Source: an uncultured Eggerthellaceae bacterium
GTDB taxonomy: Bacteria > Actinomycetota > Coriobacteriia > Coriobacteriales > Eggerthellaceae
DNA: 13,838 nucleotides
Direction: 5' to 3'
NCBI GenBank assembly: GCA_949450265.1
Contig: CASTMW010000035.1
Span: 1-13,838, forward strand
Below, one piece after another: positions 1 to 5,254 of the stretch (positions within the stretch are counted from its first letter, which is position 1; the number at the start of each line of letters is the position of its first letter). The notes under the pieces were generated by a model. That model did no database searches. It saw only the letters and a program-made list of their open reading frames with translations, and was not told the origin of the DNA. Both the position numbers and the translations under genes were made by a program.

Positions 1-2
1 CG

Positions 3-74
3 CTCCCCCTCCTGGCGGCCGCCGCCGTCACGGCCGGTGCCCTGCTGCTCGCCCGCCGGCGCCTGCGCCGCTAA
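3..74 (+). CDS. C-terminal tail of a probable cell-wall-anchored or membrane surface protein (partial)
   Basis: Only the last 23 codons lie in the window, ending at TAA 72-74; the 5' part is outside. The reading is a hydrophobic stretch (LPLLAAAAVTAGALLLA) followed by an arginine-rich end (RRRLRR). This is the shape of a sortase sorting-signal tail: membrane anchor plus positive stop-transfer residues. The LPxTG motif that would prove it should lie upstream, outside the window, so an ordinary C-terminally anchored membrane protein is also possible. A perfect stem-loop terminator follows 31 nt after the stop, which supports a real gene end. Base composition here is extreme (about 80% G+C), clearly above the rest of the window. 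Confidence 0.5.
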   Translation, partial: LPLLAAAAVTAGALLLARRRLRR

Positions 75-105
75 CGACCCGGCATCCCTGCTGTAGCGGA
101 AACTG

Positions 106-137
106 AGAAGAGCCGCCTTCGGGCGGCTCTTCTTATA
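106..137 (+). terminator. Intrinsic terminator after the surface-protein gene
   Basis: A perfect 12-bp stem (AGAAGAGCCGCC, 106-117) pairs with 122-133 around a TTCG tetraloop. The 3' arm ends in TCTTCT and runs into TTAT, giving a short U-rich tail. It separates the upstream surface-protein gene from the tRNA promoter region. Confidence 0.85.
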
Positions 138-150
138 GTGTCGACCGCTC

Positions 151-174
151 CCATATCTTTCTGGAAAGATATGG
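151..174. repeat. Near-perfect 24-nt palindrome, candidate operator upstream of the tRNA promoter
   Basis: The left arm CCATATCTTTC (151-161) is the exact reverse complement of the right arm GAAAGATATGG (164-174), with only TG between them. It ends 10 nt before the -35 box of the tRNA promoter. The arms are AT-rich in a GC-rich setting and no U-run follows on either strand, so a protein-binding site fits better than a terminator. No regulator is encoded in the window that could be assigned to it. Confidence 0.55.
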
Positions 175-184
175 AGAAAACCCT

Positions 185-212
185 TTGACGCTTCGCCATC
201 ATCTGCTAATAT
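185..212 (+). promoter_or_regulatory. Sigma-70-type promoter of the tRNA cluster
   Basis: The -35 box is TTGACG (185-190) and the -10 box is TAATAT (207-212), with a 16-nt spacer. An A-rich stretch (GAGAAAA, 174-180) lies just upstream. Transcription would start near 219, about 30 nt before the first tRNA. This is one of the best promoter matches in the window, as expected for stable RNA genes. Confidence 0.75.
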
Positions 213-248
213 ATCGAACCGTTGCGCGGTAAGAAGCAAGACGGATCC

Positions 249-323
249 GGGCCGTTAGCTCAGGGGGAGAGCATCACCTTGACACGGTGGGGGTCACAAG
301 TTCAAATCTTGTACGGCCCACCA
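249..323 (+). tRNA. tRNA-Val (anticodon GAC)
   Basis: The acceptor strands GGGCCGT (249-255) and ACGGCCC (313-319) pair fully and are followed by an encoded ACCA (320-323). The anticodon stem TCACC/GGTGG encloses the loop TTGACAC, with anticodon GAC at 281-283, which reads GUC and GUU valine codons. The T-arm contains TTCAAAT. It is the first gene of the cluster behind the promoter at 185-212. Confidence 0.95.
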
Positions 324-344
324 TTTTGCATCTTGCGCAATCCG

Positions 345-369
345 GAGCGTTCTAGTATCATTAACGCTC
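345..369 (+). other. Stem-loop in the tRNA-Val/tRNA-Gly spacer
   Basis: GAGCGTT (345-351) pairs perfectly with AACGCTC (363-369) around an 11-nt AT-rich loop. No U-run follows, so it is unlikely to be a terminator. It sits 5 nt before the mature 5' end of tRNA-Gly and may help nuclease processing of the polycistronic tRNA transcript. Confidence 0.45.
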
Positions 370-374
370 GCGAT

Positions 375-450
375 GCGGACATGGCTCAGCTGGTAGAGCA
401 CCACCTTGCCAAGGTGGGGGTCGCGGGTTCGAACCCCGTTGTCCGCTCCA
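375..450 (+). tRNA. tRNA-Gly (anticodon GCC)
   Basis: The acceptor strands GCGGACA (375-381) and TGTCCGC (440-446) pair fully; discriminator T447 and encoded CCA 448-450 follow. The anticodon stem CCACC/GGTGG carries the loop TTGCCAA, with anticodon GCC at 408-410 (reads GGC/GGU). The T-loop TTCGAAC is canonical. Length is 76 nt including CCA. Confidence 0.97.
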
Positions 451-460
451 TTAGAGATTC

Positions 461-490
461 GGGCCGGTCCCTGTGGCCGGCCCTTTTCTT
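461..490 (+). terminator. Terminator-like hairpin between tRNA-Gly and tRNA-Cys
   Basis: GGGCCGG (461-467) pairs with CCGGCCC (477-483). With one bulged T at 468 the stem extends by CC/GG and closes on a CTGT loop. TTTTCTT follows at once (484-490), so it looks like an intrinsic terminator. Yet tRNA-Cys begins 12 nt later, leaving no room for a promoter of its own. It may therefore be a leaky terminator that lowers Cys-tRNA output, or a processing signal. Confidence 0.6.
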
Positions 491-501
491 GAGCAAGCGA
501 T

Positions 502-575
502 GGCGACGTGGCCAAGTGGTAAGGCAGAGGCCTGCAAAGCCTTTACCCCCGGTTCGACTCCGGGCGTCGCCTCCA
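502..575 (+). tRNA. tRNA-Cys (anticodon GCA)
   Basis: The acceptor strands GGCGACG (502-508) and CGTCGCC (565-571) pair fully; discriminator T572 and encoded CCA 573-575 follow. The anticodon stem GAGGC/GCCTT holds the loop CTGCAAA, with anticodon GCA at 534-536. The T-arm contains GGTTCGACTCC. Length is 74 nt. It is the last gene of the cluster and faces the end of the minus-strand gene at 605, with only 29 nt between them and no clear hairpin. Confidence 0.96.
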
Positions 576-604
576 TCCTCTTCTTCTGAATCACGAACAG
601 TGCA

Positions 605-1459
605 TCATCGGTACAAGCGGATGCCCACGTACATGGCGTTCTCGGGCAAACCAGGCTGGCTGTAGACATCCGAGAGCGGTACCGCCGACACCTTCCATGA
701 ATATGCTTGGTCCGCGATGCCGATGGTGCCCGAGATATAGGTGTTGCCAGAGCTGTCCACTCCAGAATCCACATCGGTCTCTGTGTTGAAGCCCTGCGAG
801 AGCGCTGCATTACTGACCGCGCGCTCGGGCGTGCCAGCGGTGAAATCGGCATAATGTATGCCCATGTTCAGGCCGTTCTCACGATTGACCGTGAGGTCCC
901 ACGACCCGTTCAACAGCTTGGCTGCTTCCGAGGCGGACAGCGACGAGATGCCTTTGAGGTAGAGCGATGCCGCATCGGCAAGTGACACATCCTGCGGCAG
1001 CTTGATGACCTCGAACGGTTTGCCAGGTTCGGCCTGGGAGCGCTCGAAGAGCGTTGCACCGCTCTCTTGCAGAGCGGCCATGATGCTCGCGTCATCCAGC
1101 GAGACGAGGGCGGTCAGGTTGGGCAGCCCCAGATCGACCTCCTTGGCCACATATTCGTCCACGAGCGCCTGCTCGCGAGCAGGACCGTTCACCATGCCAT
1201 CGAAGTACACGCCAAGGAAGATGGCTCCGATCACGCCAGCGGCCACAAGAAGCGCGAGGCCGCCAAGGATGATGGGACGGGGAGGGCTCAGCGGGCGCTC
1301 GAGGACCGTGCTATCAAGGTAGGCGACCTTATCGGAAGGATCCTTGATCTGATATGCAATGCCGTTGCCATAGGTCTTGCGAGGCTCTTCGTGCTGATCG
1401 GCACCAGGGGCGTCCTCCAGCTCGCTGTGCTTCTGCTCGGGATCGGTATCGACTGGCAT
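605..1459 (-). CDS. Single-pass membrane protein of unknown function with extracytoplasmic domain
   Basis: I do not recognise a named family in this 284-residue protein. Residues 1-60 are polar and acid-rich. Residues about 62-86 (PIILGGLALLVAAGVIGAIF and on) form one strong membrane helix preceded by arginines, so the N-terminus should be cytoplasmic and the rest (about 87-284) outside. The outer part begins with a charged helical stretch (REQALVDEYVAKEVDLGLPN). It ends in a probable beta-rich region with serine/glycine-rich turns. It has no cysteines, lipobox or catalytic motif that I can see. The ATG at 1457-1459 has a good SD (TTAGGAG on the minus strand). A perfect TATAAT -10 box lies upstream. 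It is divergent from terC and convergent with the tRNA cluster. Confidence 0.8.
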   Translation of the reverse strand: MPVDTDPEQKHSELEDAPGADQHEEPRKTYGNGIAYQIKDPSDKVAYLDSTVLERPLSPPRPIILGGLALLVAAGVIGAIFLGVYFDGMVNGPAREQALVDEYVAKEVDLGLPNLTALVSLDDASIMAALQESGATLFERSQAEPGKPFEVIKLPQDVSLADAASLYLKGISSLSASEAAKLLNGSWDLTVNRENGLNMGIHYADFTAGTPERAVSNAALSQGFNTETDVDSGVDSSGNTYISGTIGIADQAYSWKVSAVPLSDVYSQPGLPENAMYVGIRLYR

Positions 1460-1491
1460 GGATGCTCCTAACGGTTCGATATCGTCAGCCG

Positions 1492-1497
1492 ATTATA
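1492..1497 (-). promoter_or_regulatory. -10 box for the membrane-protein gene
   Basis: On the minus strand this is a perfect TATAAT, about 33 nt upstream of the ATG at 1459. The matching -35 position (about 1515-1520, CAGGAA on the minus strand) is poor, so activity may depend on an activator or on the strong -10 box. The region 1460-1544 also has to hold the promoter of the divergent terC gene. Confidence 0.5.
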
Positions 1498-1544
1498 GCA
1501 TTGCCCATCGGTGCTTCCTGGGCTACCCTTGAGGCATGGATCTA

Positions 1545-2405
1545 ATGCTGTTCACAACGCCCGAGGCTTGGATAAGCCTGCTCACCCTGACGTTCCTCGA
1601 GATCGTGCTCGGGGTGGACAACATCGTCTTCATTTCCATCACTACGGATCGCCTCGCCCCGGAGAAGCGCCATAGCGGTCGCAAGCTGGGTTTGGCGGGC
1701 GCGTTGGTGATGCGTATCCTCTTCCTGTGCTTCGCCAGCTGGCTCGTGCATATGACAACGGGGCTGTTCGGTATATCGCTTGGTGTCTACACGCATGAGT
1801 TCACCATTCGCGATATCGTCATGCTGGCTGGAGGGGCCTATCTGGTCTACAAGGGCATCCGCGAGCTGAAGGATACGCTGGACCTCACCGAATTACGCGC
1901 GGCCACGTCGAAGGAACATGCAGCCAAGCATCGCATCAACCTTGGGCAGGCGGTCGGCACTATCATGGTCATGGACATCGTCTTCTCCATCGACTCGGTG
2001 ATAACGGCTGTGGGCCTGGCCGAGCATCTCATCATCATGGTCCTTGCCGTTATCATCGCGGTGGTGCTCATGATGGTCTTCATCGATCCCATCTCGGAGT
2101 TCATCAATCGCAACCCCGAGATGAAGATACTGGCGCTGGTCTTCATCGCTGCCATCGGCGTGCTGCTGGTGCTGGATTCGTGTGGCATCACCACTGGCAT
2201 CGAAGTGCTGGATATGCACCTCGAAAAACTCATGGTCTACTTTGCCATGGTGTTCGCCATCGTGCTCGAGCTGATCCAGATGCGTTACAACACCAACCTG
2301 CGCCGATTCAAGGAACAGAGCGCAAGCGTGGCCGCAAGCACGCATCCGCAGCGTTCAGATAGGGAGGGCCACCCTGGGCCAGAGAAGGAACCGCATCAAG
2401 AATAG
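1545..2405 (+). CDS. TerC/YgdQ-family integral membrane protein, probable metal-ion exporter
   Basis: This polytopic membrane protein of about 286 residues belongs to the TerC family, several members of which export manganese or supply it to secreted enzymes. The two family signatures are present: EIVLGVDNIVFISI near the N-terminus and DIVFSIDSVITAVGLAEH at mid-protein. Their acidic residues are thought to bind metal inside the membrane. About seven hydrophobic helices are visible, ending with a polar cytoplasmic tail rich in charged residues. I chose the ATG at 1545 because GAGG (1531-1534) lies 10 nt upstream and MLFTTPEAW resembles related N-termini. The ATG at 1536 is also possible but has GAGG only 1 nt away. 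No manganese riboswitch fits in the short upstream region. The stop lies inside a stem-loop shared with the convergent kinase gene. Confidence 0.88.
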   Translation: MLFTTPEAWISLLTLTFLEIVLGVDNIVFISITTDRLAPEKRHSGRKLGLAGALVMRILFLCFASWLVHMTTGLFGISLGVYTHEFTIRDIVMLAGGAYLVYKGIRELKDTLDLTELRAATSKEHAAKHRINLGQAVGTIMVMDIVFSIDSVITAVGLAEHLIIMVLAVIIAVVLMMVFIDPISEFINRNPEMKILALVFIAAIGVLLVLDSCGITTGIEVLDMHLEKLMVYFAMVFAIVLELIQMRYNTNLRRFKEQSASVAASTHPQRSDREGHPGPEKEPHQE

Positions 2406-2411
2406 ATGCGG
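2391..2411. terminator. Stem-loop across the stop codons of terC and the lipid kinase gene
   Basis: CCGCATC (2391-2397) pairs perfectly with GATGCGG (2405-2411) around the 7-nt loop AAGAATA. The TAG of terC (2403-2405) and the TGA of the opposite gene (2396-2398) both fall in this element. No U-run follows on either strand, so as a terminator it would be atypical, or it may act as a 3'-end stabiliser for both messages. Confidence 0.45.
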
Positions 2412-3275
2412 CAGCATTCGTCCGATACGACGAAGGTGGCAGCGCGCGGTAGCATGCACACCGTGAACGGCGTAGTGGACCCGGTCACCTCGCCGTCGTA
2501 TTCCACCACGAGCGGCGGATTGGCCACCACTTTGATCTGGGATCCTTGGAACAGTTCGAAGGCATCCGTGCGCGCGGGGAACTCTCCTGCACGATCAAGG
2601 ATCGCTGCGAAGAGCGCCGGTATGAGCCCGAAGGCATCCTTAGTATGGAACACCACGATGTCGAAGATGCCGTCGCGCGGCAGGTTCTCATGCACCACGC
2701 TAATGTCGAACTGGAGCTTCGAAAAATTGATGACCAGCACGCCCACGCCATCGGTGTGGATATGCTCACCGTCGATGGTCAGGTCGAAGGTGGAGTGCTG
2801 GGGCGTTGCGTTGGCGAAGGCGGAAGTAAAGTAGGCCATGGGGCCAAAGAGGTGCAGCATCGTATCCTGCGCCCGCCATCAGTGTGAAGCCGAAGCGCTG
2901 CCCGTCGGAGAGCTCTAGTTCGCCCAGATCGAACTCCATGGTCTGCAAGCGGCGCGTCATGCGCACCAGCTCGTGAATATCGGTGGGGGAGAACAGGTTC
3001 GTTGCCACCAAGTTCGCCGTGCCTGCCGGATAGGGCAGCACAGGGATGCCGGTGTTGGCCAGCATGGAGGCTACTGTGGCCACGGTGCCATCGCCGCCCG
3101 CAGCCACCACGCAATCGAAAGTGGCCGCATCGCCGAGGAGCGTGCGGATGTCGGTGCAGCCGTTCGATGTGCGGATGACCAGCTCGTCGCCATCCTTGGC
3201 GAAGGTGCGGCAATAGTCGAAGACCGAAAGATCCCCAAGACCGGATGCCGCATTGTTGATGATGAGCAGTTTCAC
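2396..3275 (-). pseudogene. Diacylglycerol/lipid kinase (DgkB/YegS-like), frameshifted
   Basis: The N-terminal half starts at GTG 3273-3275 with SD GGAAGGG 8 nt upstream. It shows the lipid-kinase catalytic fold: KLLIINNAASG, the nucleotide motif AAGGDGTVATVA (about 58-69), PAGTANLVATNL (about 83-94) and MAGAGYDA (133-140). The frame is then lost: the first frame runs on as low-quality sequence to a stop at 2766. The second half (FGPMAYFTSAFANATP to the C-terminus) resumes one frame over from about 2858 and ends at TGA 2396-2398. Family members, as I recall, have about a dozen residues between GAGYDA and the FGxxAY motif, so a small deletion of roughly 30 nt at about 2846-2861 is likely. The second half starts at an in-frame ATG (2858-2860) with a weak AGGA upstream, so a separate C-terminal peptide is conceivable. 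The family phosphorylates diacylglycerol or related lipids at the membrane. A sequencing error is the main alternative. Confidence 0.82.
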
Positions 3276-3299
3276 TCCACATTCCCTTCCTGATAAGAT
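3271..3299 (+). promoter_or_regulatory. Probable promoter of the RNase D gene
   Basis: TTCACT (3271-3276) and TAAGAT (3294-3299) are spaced by 17 nt, and TG at 3291-3292 makes an extended -10 element. Transcription would start near 3306, about 50 nt before the TTG start. The -35 box overlaps the GTG start codon of the opposite kinase gene and the spacer covers its SD site, so the two units are tightly packed back to back. Confidence 0.5.
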
Positions 3300-3354
3300 A
3301 GTACTACTGAATGCTACCGAATGCGCCGCCGATGCAGTGATCGAGGGAGTTTTC

Positions 3355-4500
3355 TTGCAATATCTATCAGACCCCGGCCGCCTTGCGGCCTTCGTTGAGA
3401 GTGCGATGACGTCGAGCGTGCTAGCCATCGACACCGAGTTCATCCGTGAGAAGACCTATTATCCCAGGCTCTGCTTGCTACAGATGGCCACCGATGATGC
3501 GGTGGTCATCGTGGACCCTTTCACGTGCGGCAGCCTTGAGGTGCTAGCACCCCTTCTGGAAAGCCCGGATATCTGCAAGGTGTTTCATGCGGGCGGTCAG
3601 GACATCGAGATATTGCTGCGCGAGGTGGGCTGCACACCCTGGCCCCTGTTCGACACGCAGATCGCCGCCGCGCTGTTGGGGCAATCGCATCAGATCGGCT
3701 TCGGATCGTTGGTGCATACGTTCTGTGGCGTGCGGTTGTCGAAGCGGGATTCGTTCACCGACTGGTCGAAGCGGCCGCTATCGGATTCGCAGCTGCGCTA
3801 TGCAGCCGATGATGTCATCTACCTTCCTGAACTGCACGCCATCATGGTGGACATGCTTAACGAGCGCGGGCGTCTCCATTGGCTCGACGACGATTTCCGG
3901 ACACTGGCCGATCCGCAGCGCTATACATGCGACCCGCAGACCCGCTACATCCGCCTGAAGCGTGTGAACCAGTTGAGCGGTGCGCAGCTGGCGGCTGCGC
4001 GCGAGGTGGCCGCCTGGCGCGAACGCTGCGCTCAGAAGCGCGATATCCCGCGTAAATGGGTGGTCGGCGACGAAGAGATCGTGGAGGCATGCAAGCGCGA
4101 AGCGCGAACGATCGACGAGCTGTTCATGGTGCGTGGGATCAAGCAGCACGTCTCCACCCGTGATGCGCGCGATATCGTGGCAGCAATCTGTCGCGGTCTG
4201 GCATTGCCGGAGGAAGAGCGCCCGCATATCGAGAGCAGCAGATCGAACGAGCCGAACGTGGATGCGCAGGTGGACCTGATGCAGGCGCTCGCGCGCCATC
4301 GCGCGAAGGAGAACGGCATCGCATTGCAGACCCTGGCGTCCCATAGCGAATTGGCGGCCATCGCACGCGGCCATGGCGAGTACACCGAGGTGATGAGCGG
4401 CTGGCGCTACGAGCTGATCGGTGCCGAGCTGAAAGAGCTTCTGGCAGGTCGTCTGACGCTGCGTTTGCAGGGCGACCAGCTGGTGATCGAGCGCGCATAG
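3355..4500 (+). CDS. rnd: Ribonuclease D-like 3'-5' exoribonuclease
   Basis: This is a DEDDy-type exonuclease that trims the 3' ends of tRNA and other structured RNA precursors. Exo I is DTEF (D26, E28), Exo II is FHAGGQDIEILL (D83) and Exo III is YAADDV (Y149, D153), so all catalytic positions are present. A helical region at about 205-285 (LSGAQLAAAREVAAWRERCA onward) fits an HRDC nucleic-acid-binding domain, and a further helical C-terminal part follows. At 381 residues it has the usual RNase D size. I chose TTG 3355-3357 because GAGGGAG (3343-3349) lies 5 nt upstream and the protein then begins right at the exonuclease fold. The frame is open to 3253, but those extra residues look non-coding. 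It is divergent from the broken kinase gene. Confidence 0.9.
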   Translation: MQYLSDPGRLAAFVESAMTSSVLAIDTEFIREKTYYPRLCLLQMATDDAVVIVDPFTCGSLEVLAPLLESPDICKVFHAGGQDIEILLREVGCTPWPLFDTQIAAALLGQSHQIGFGSLVHTFCGVRLSKRDSFTDWSKRPLSDSQLRYAADDVIYLPELHAIMVDMLNERGRLHWLDDDFRTLADPQRYTCDPQTRYIRLKRVNQLSGAQLAAAREVAAWRERCAQKRDIPRKWVVGDEEIVEACKREARTIDELFMVRGIKQHVSTRDARDIVAAICRGLALPEEERPHIESSRSNEPNVDAQVDLMQALARHRAKENGIALQTLASHSELAAIARGHGEYTEVMSGWRYELIGAELKELLAGRLTLRLQGDQLVIERA

Positions 4501-4550
4501 TAGCGCTCCGATGACGCATCGCCACGGTACGTACGCAGCATGACGCACCG

Positions 4551-4559
4551 TGATATGAT
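4551..4559 (+). promoter_or_regulatory. Extended -10 promoter for the metallopeptidase-xse operon
   Basis: TGATATGAT contains the extended -10 TG followed after one base by TATGAT (5 of 6 consensus). No good -35 box is seen, which is normal for this promoter class. The predicted start near 4566 leaves a leader of about 20 nt that contains the SD AGGAGG. An ATGACGCA direct repeat (4511 and 4540) lies just upstream. Confidence 0.5.
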
Positions 4560-4585
4560 GCAGCGAACCGACAGGAGGCGAACAG

Positions 4586-5251
4586 ATGATGGATTACAGT
4601 TACCTTGCGCTGATCGTGGTTACCTTGGCCATTGGATTGGGTGCGCAGGCATACGTGAACGGGAAGCTCAACAAATACGCATCGGTGCCGGTGGTAAACG
4701 GCTTGACCGGGGCCGAAGCGGCTCGACAGATGCTCGCTTACTACGGCATCCAAGGTGTGGAGGTGCGCCCGGGCGGTGAGGGGCAGGACTTCTTCGACCC
4801 GCGCAGCAATTCGGTGACCCTCTCGCCCGAGGCATATGCGGGTAGCAGCATCACGGCCACGGCCACCGCATGCCACGAGGTAGGGCATGCCTGCCAGTTC
4901 GCAGCAGGATACACGCCCATGAAGGTGCGCACCGCCATCGTGCCGGTGGTGAACCTGGCATCGAATGCGTGGATATTCATCCTGCTCATCGGTATCTTCC
5001 TGAACATGGTGGGACTGGTGTGGGCTGCCATCATCATGTACGCGGCCGTGGTGATCTTCCAGCTGGTCACGTTGCCGGTGGAGTTCAACGCTTCGCGCCG
5101 TGCCATGGCCTACATGGGCAGTATCGGGCTGCCAGAAGCCGAGCGCAAGGGCGCCTTCGACGTGTTGCGCGCCTGCGCGCTGACCTATGTGGCAGCCGCA
5201 CTGACATCCATCCTGCAGTTGCTGTGGCTTCTCGGCCAAAGGCGCGACTAG
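4586..5251 (+). CDS. YugP-like membrane zinc metallopeptidase
   Basis: This 221-residue membrane protein belongs to the neutral zinc metallopeptidase family typified by Bacillus YugP (Zn_peptidase_2). An N-terminal helix at about 5-22 anchors it. The zinc motif HEVGH lies at 97-101 with E98 as catalytic base, and PVEFNASRRAM near 165-174 supplies the likely third zinc ligand, E166. Hydrophobic helices follow the active site at about 127-163 and 195-216. The preserved motif predicts an active protease, but the substrate is unknown. The start is clear: AGGAGG (4573-4578) is 7 nt before ATG 4586. It opens a tight operon, with xseA beginning 3 nt after its stop. Why a membrane protease is co-transcribed with exonuclease VII is not evident from sequence. 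Confidence 0.9.
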   Translation: MMDYSYLALIVVTLAIGLGAQAYVNGKLNKYASVPVVNGLTGAEAARQMLAYYGIQGVEVRPGGEGQDFFDPRSNSVTLSPEAYAGSSITATATACHEVGHACQFAAGYTPMKVRTAIVPVVNLASNAWIFILLIGIFLNMVGLVWAAIIMYAAVVIFQLVTLPVEFNASRRAMAYMGSIGLPEAERKGAFDVLRACALTYVAAALTSILQLLWLLGQRRD

Positions 5252-5254
5252 CCT

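Noticed and set aside
151..174. Palindrome as an intrinsic terminator
   Set aside because: No U-run follows on either strand, and a perfect terminator already lies at 106-137.
222..665. A 147-codon plus-strand open frame over the tRNA cluster
   Set aside because: It translates the three tRNA genes and part of the opposite membrane-protein gene; the RNA structures explain the sequence.
1460..1544. Manganese (yybP-ykoY) riboswitch before terC
   Set aside because: The whole divergent gap is under 90 nt, also holds the other gene's signals, and shows no suitable helices.
2846..2861. Programmed ribosomal frameshift in the lipid kinase
   Set aside because: A +1 shift would join the frames but still leave conserved spacing short by about a dozen residues, and I see no convincing slippery site with a stimulatory structure.
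3253..3354. Longer N-terminus for RNase D from ATG 3253
   Set aside because: It would run into the kinase gene start, lacks a good SD and adds residues unlike the family; TTG 3355 has GAGGGAG at ideal spacing.
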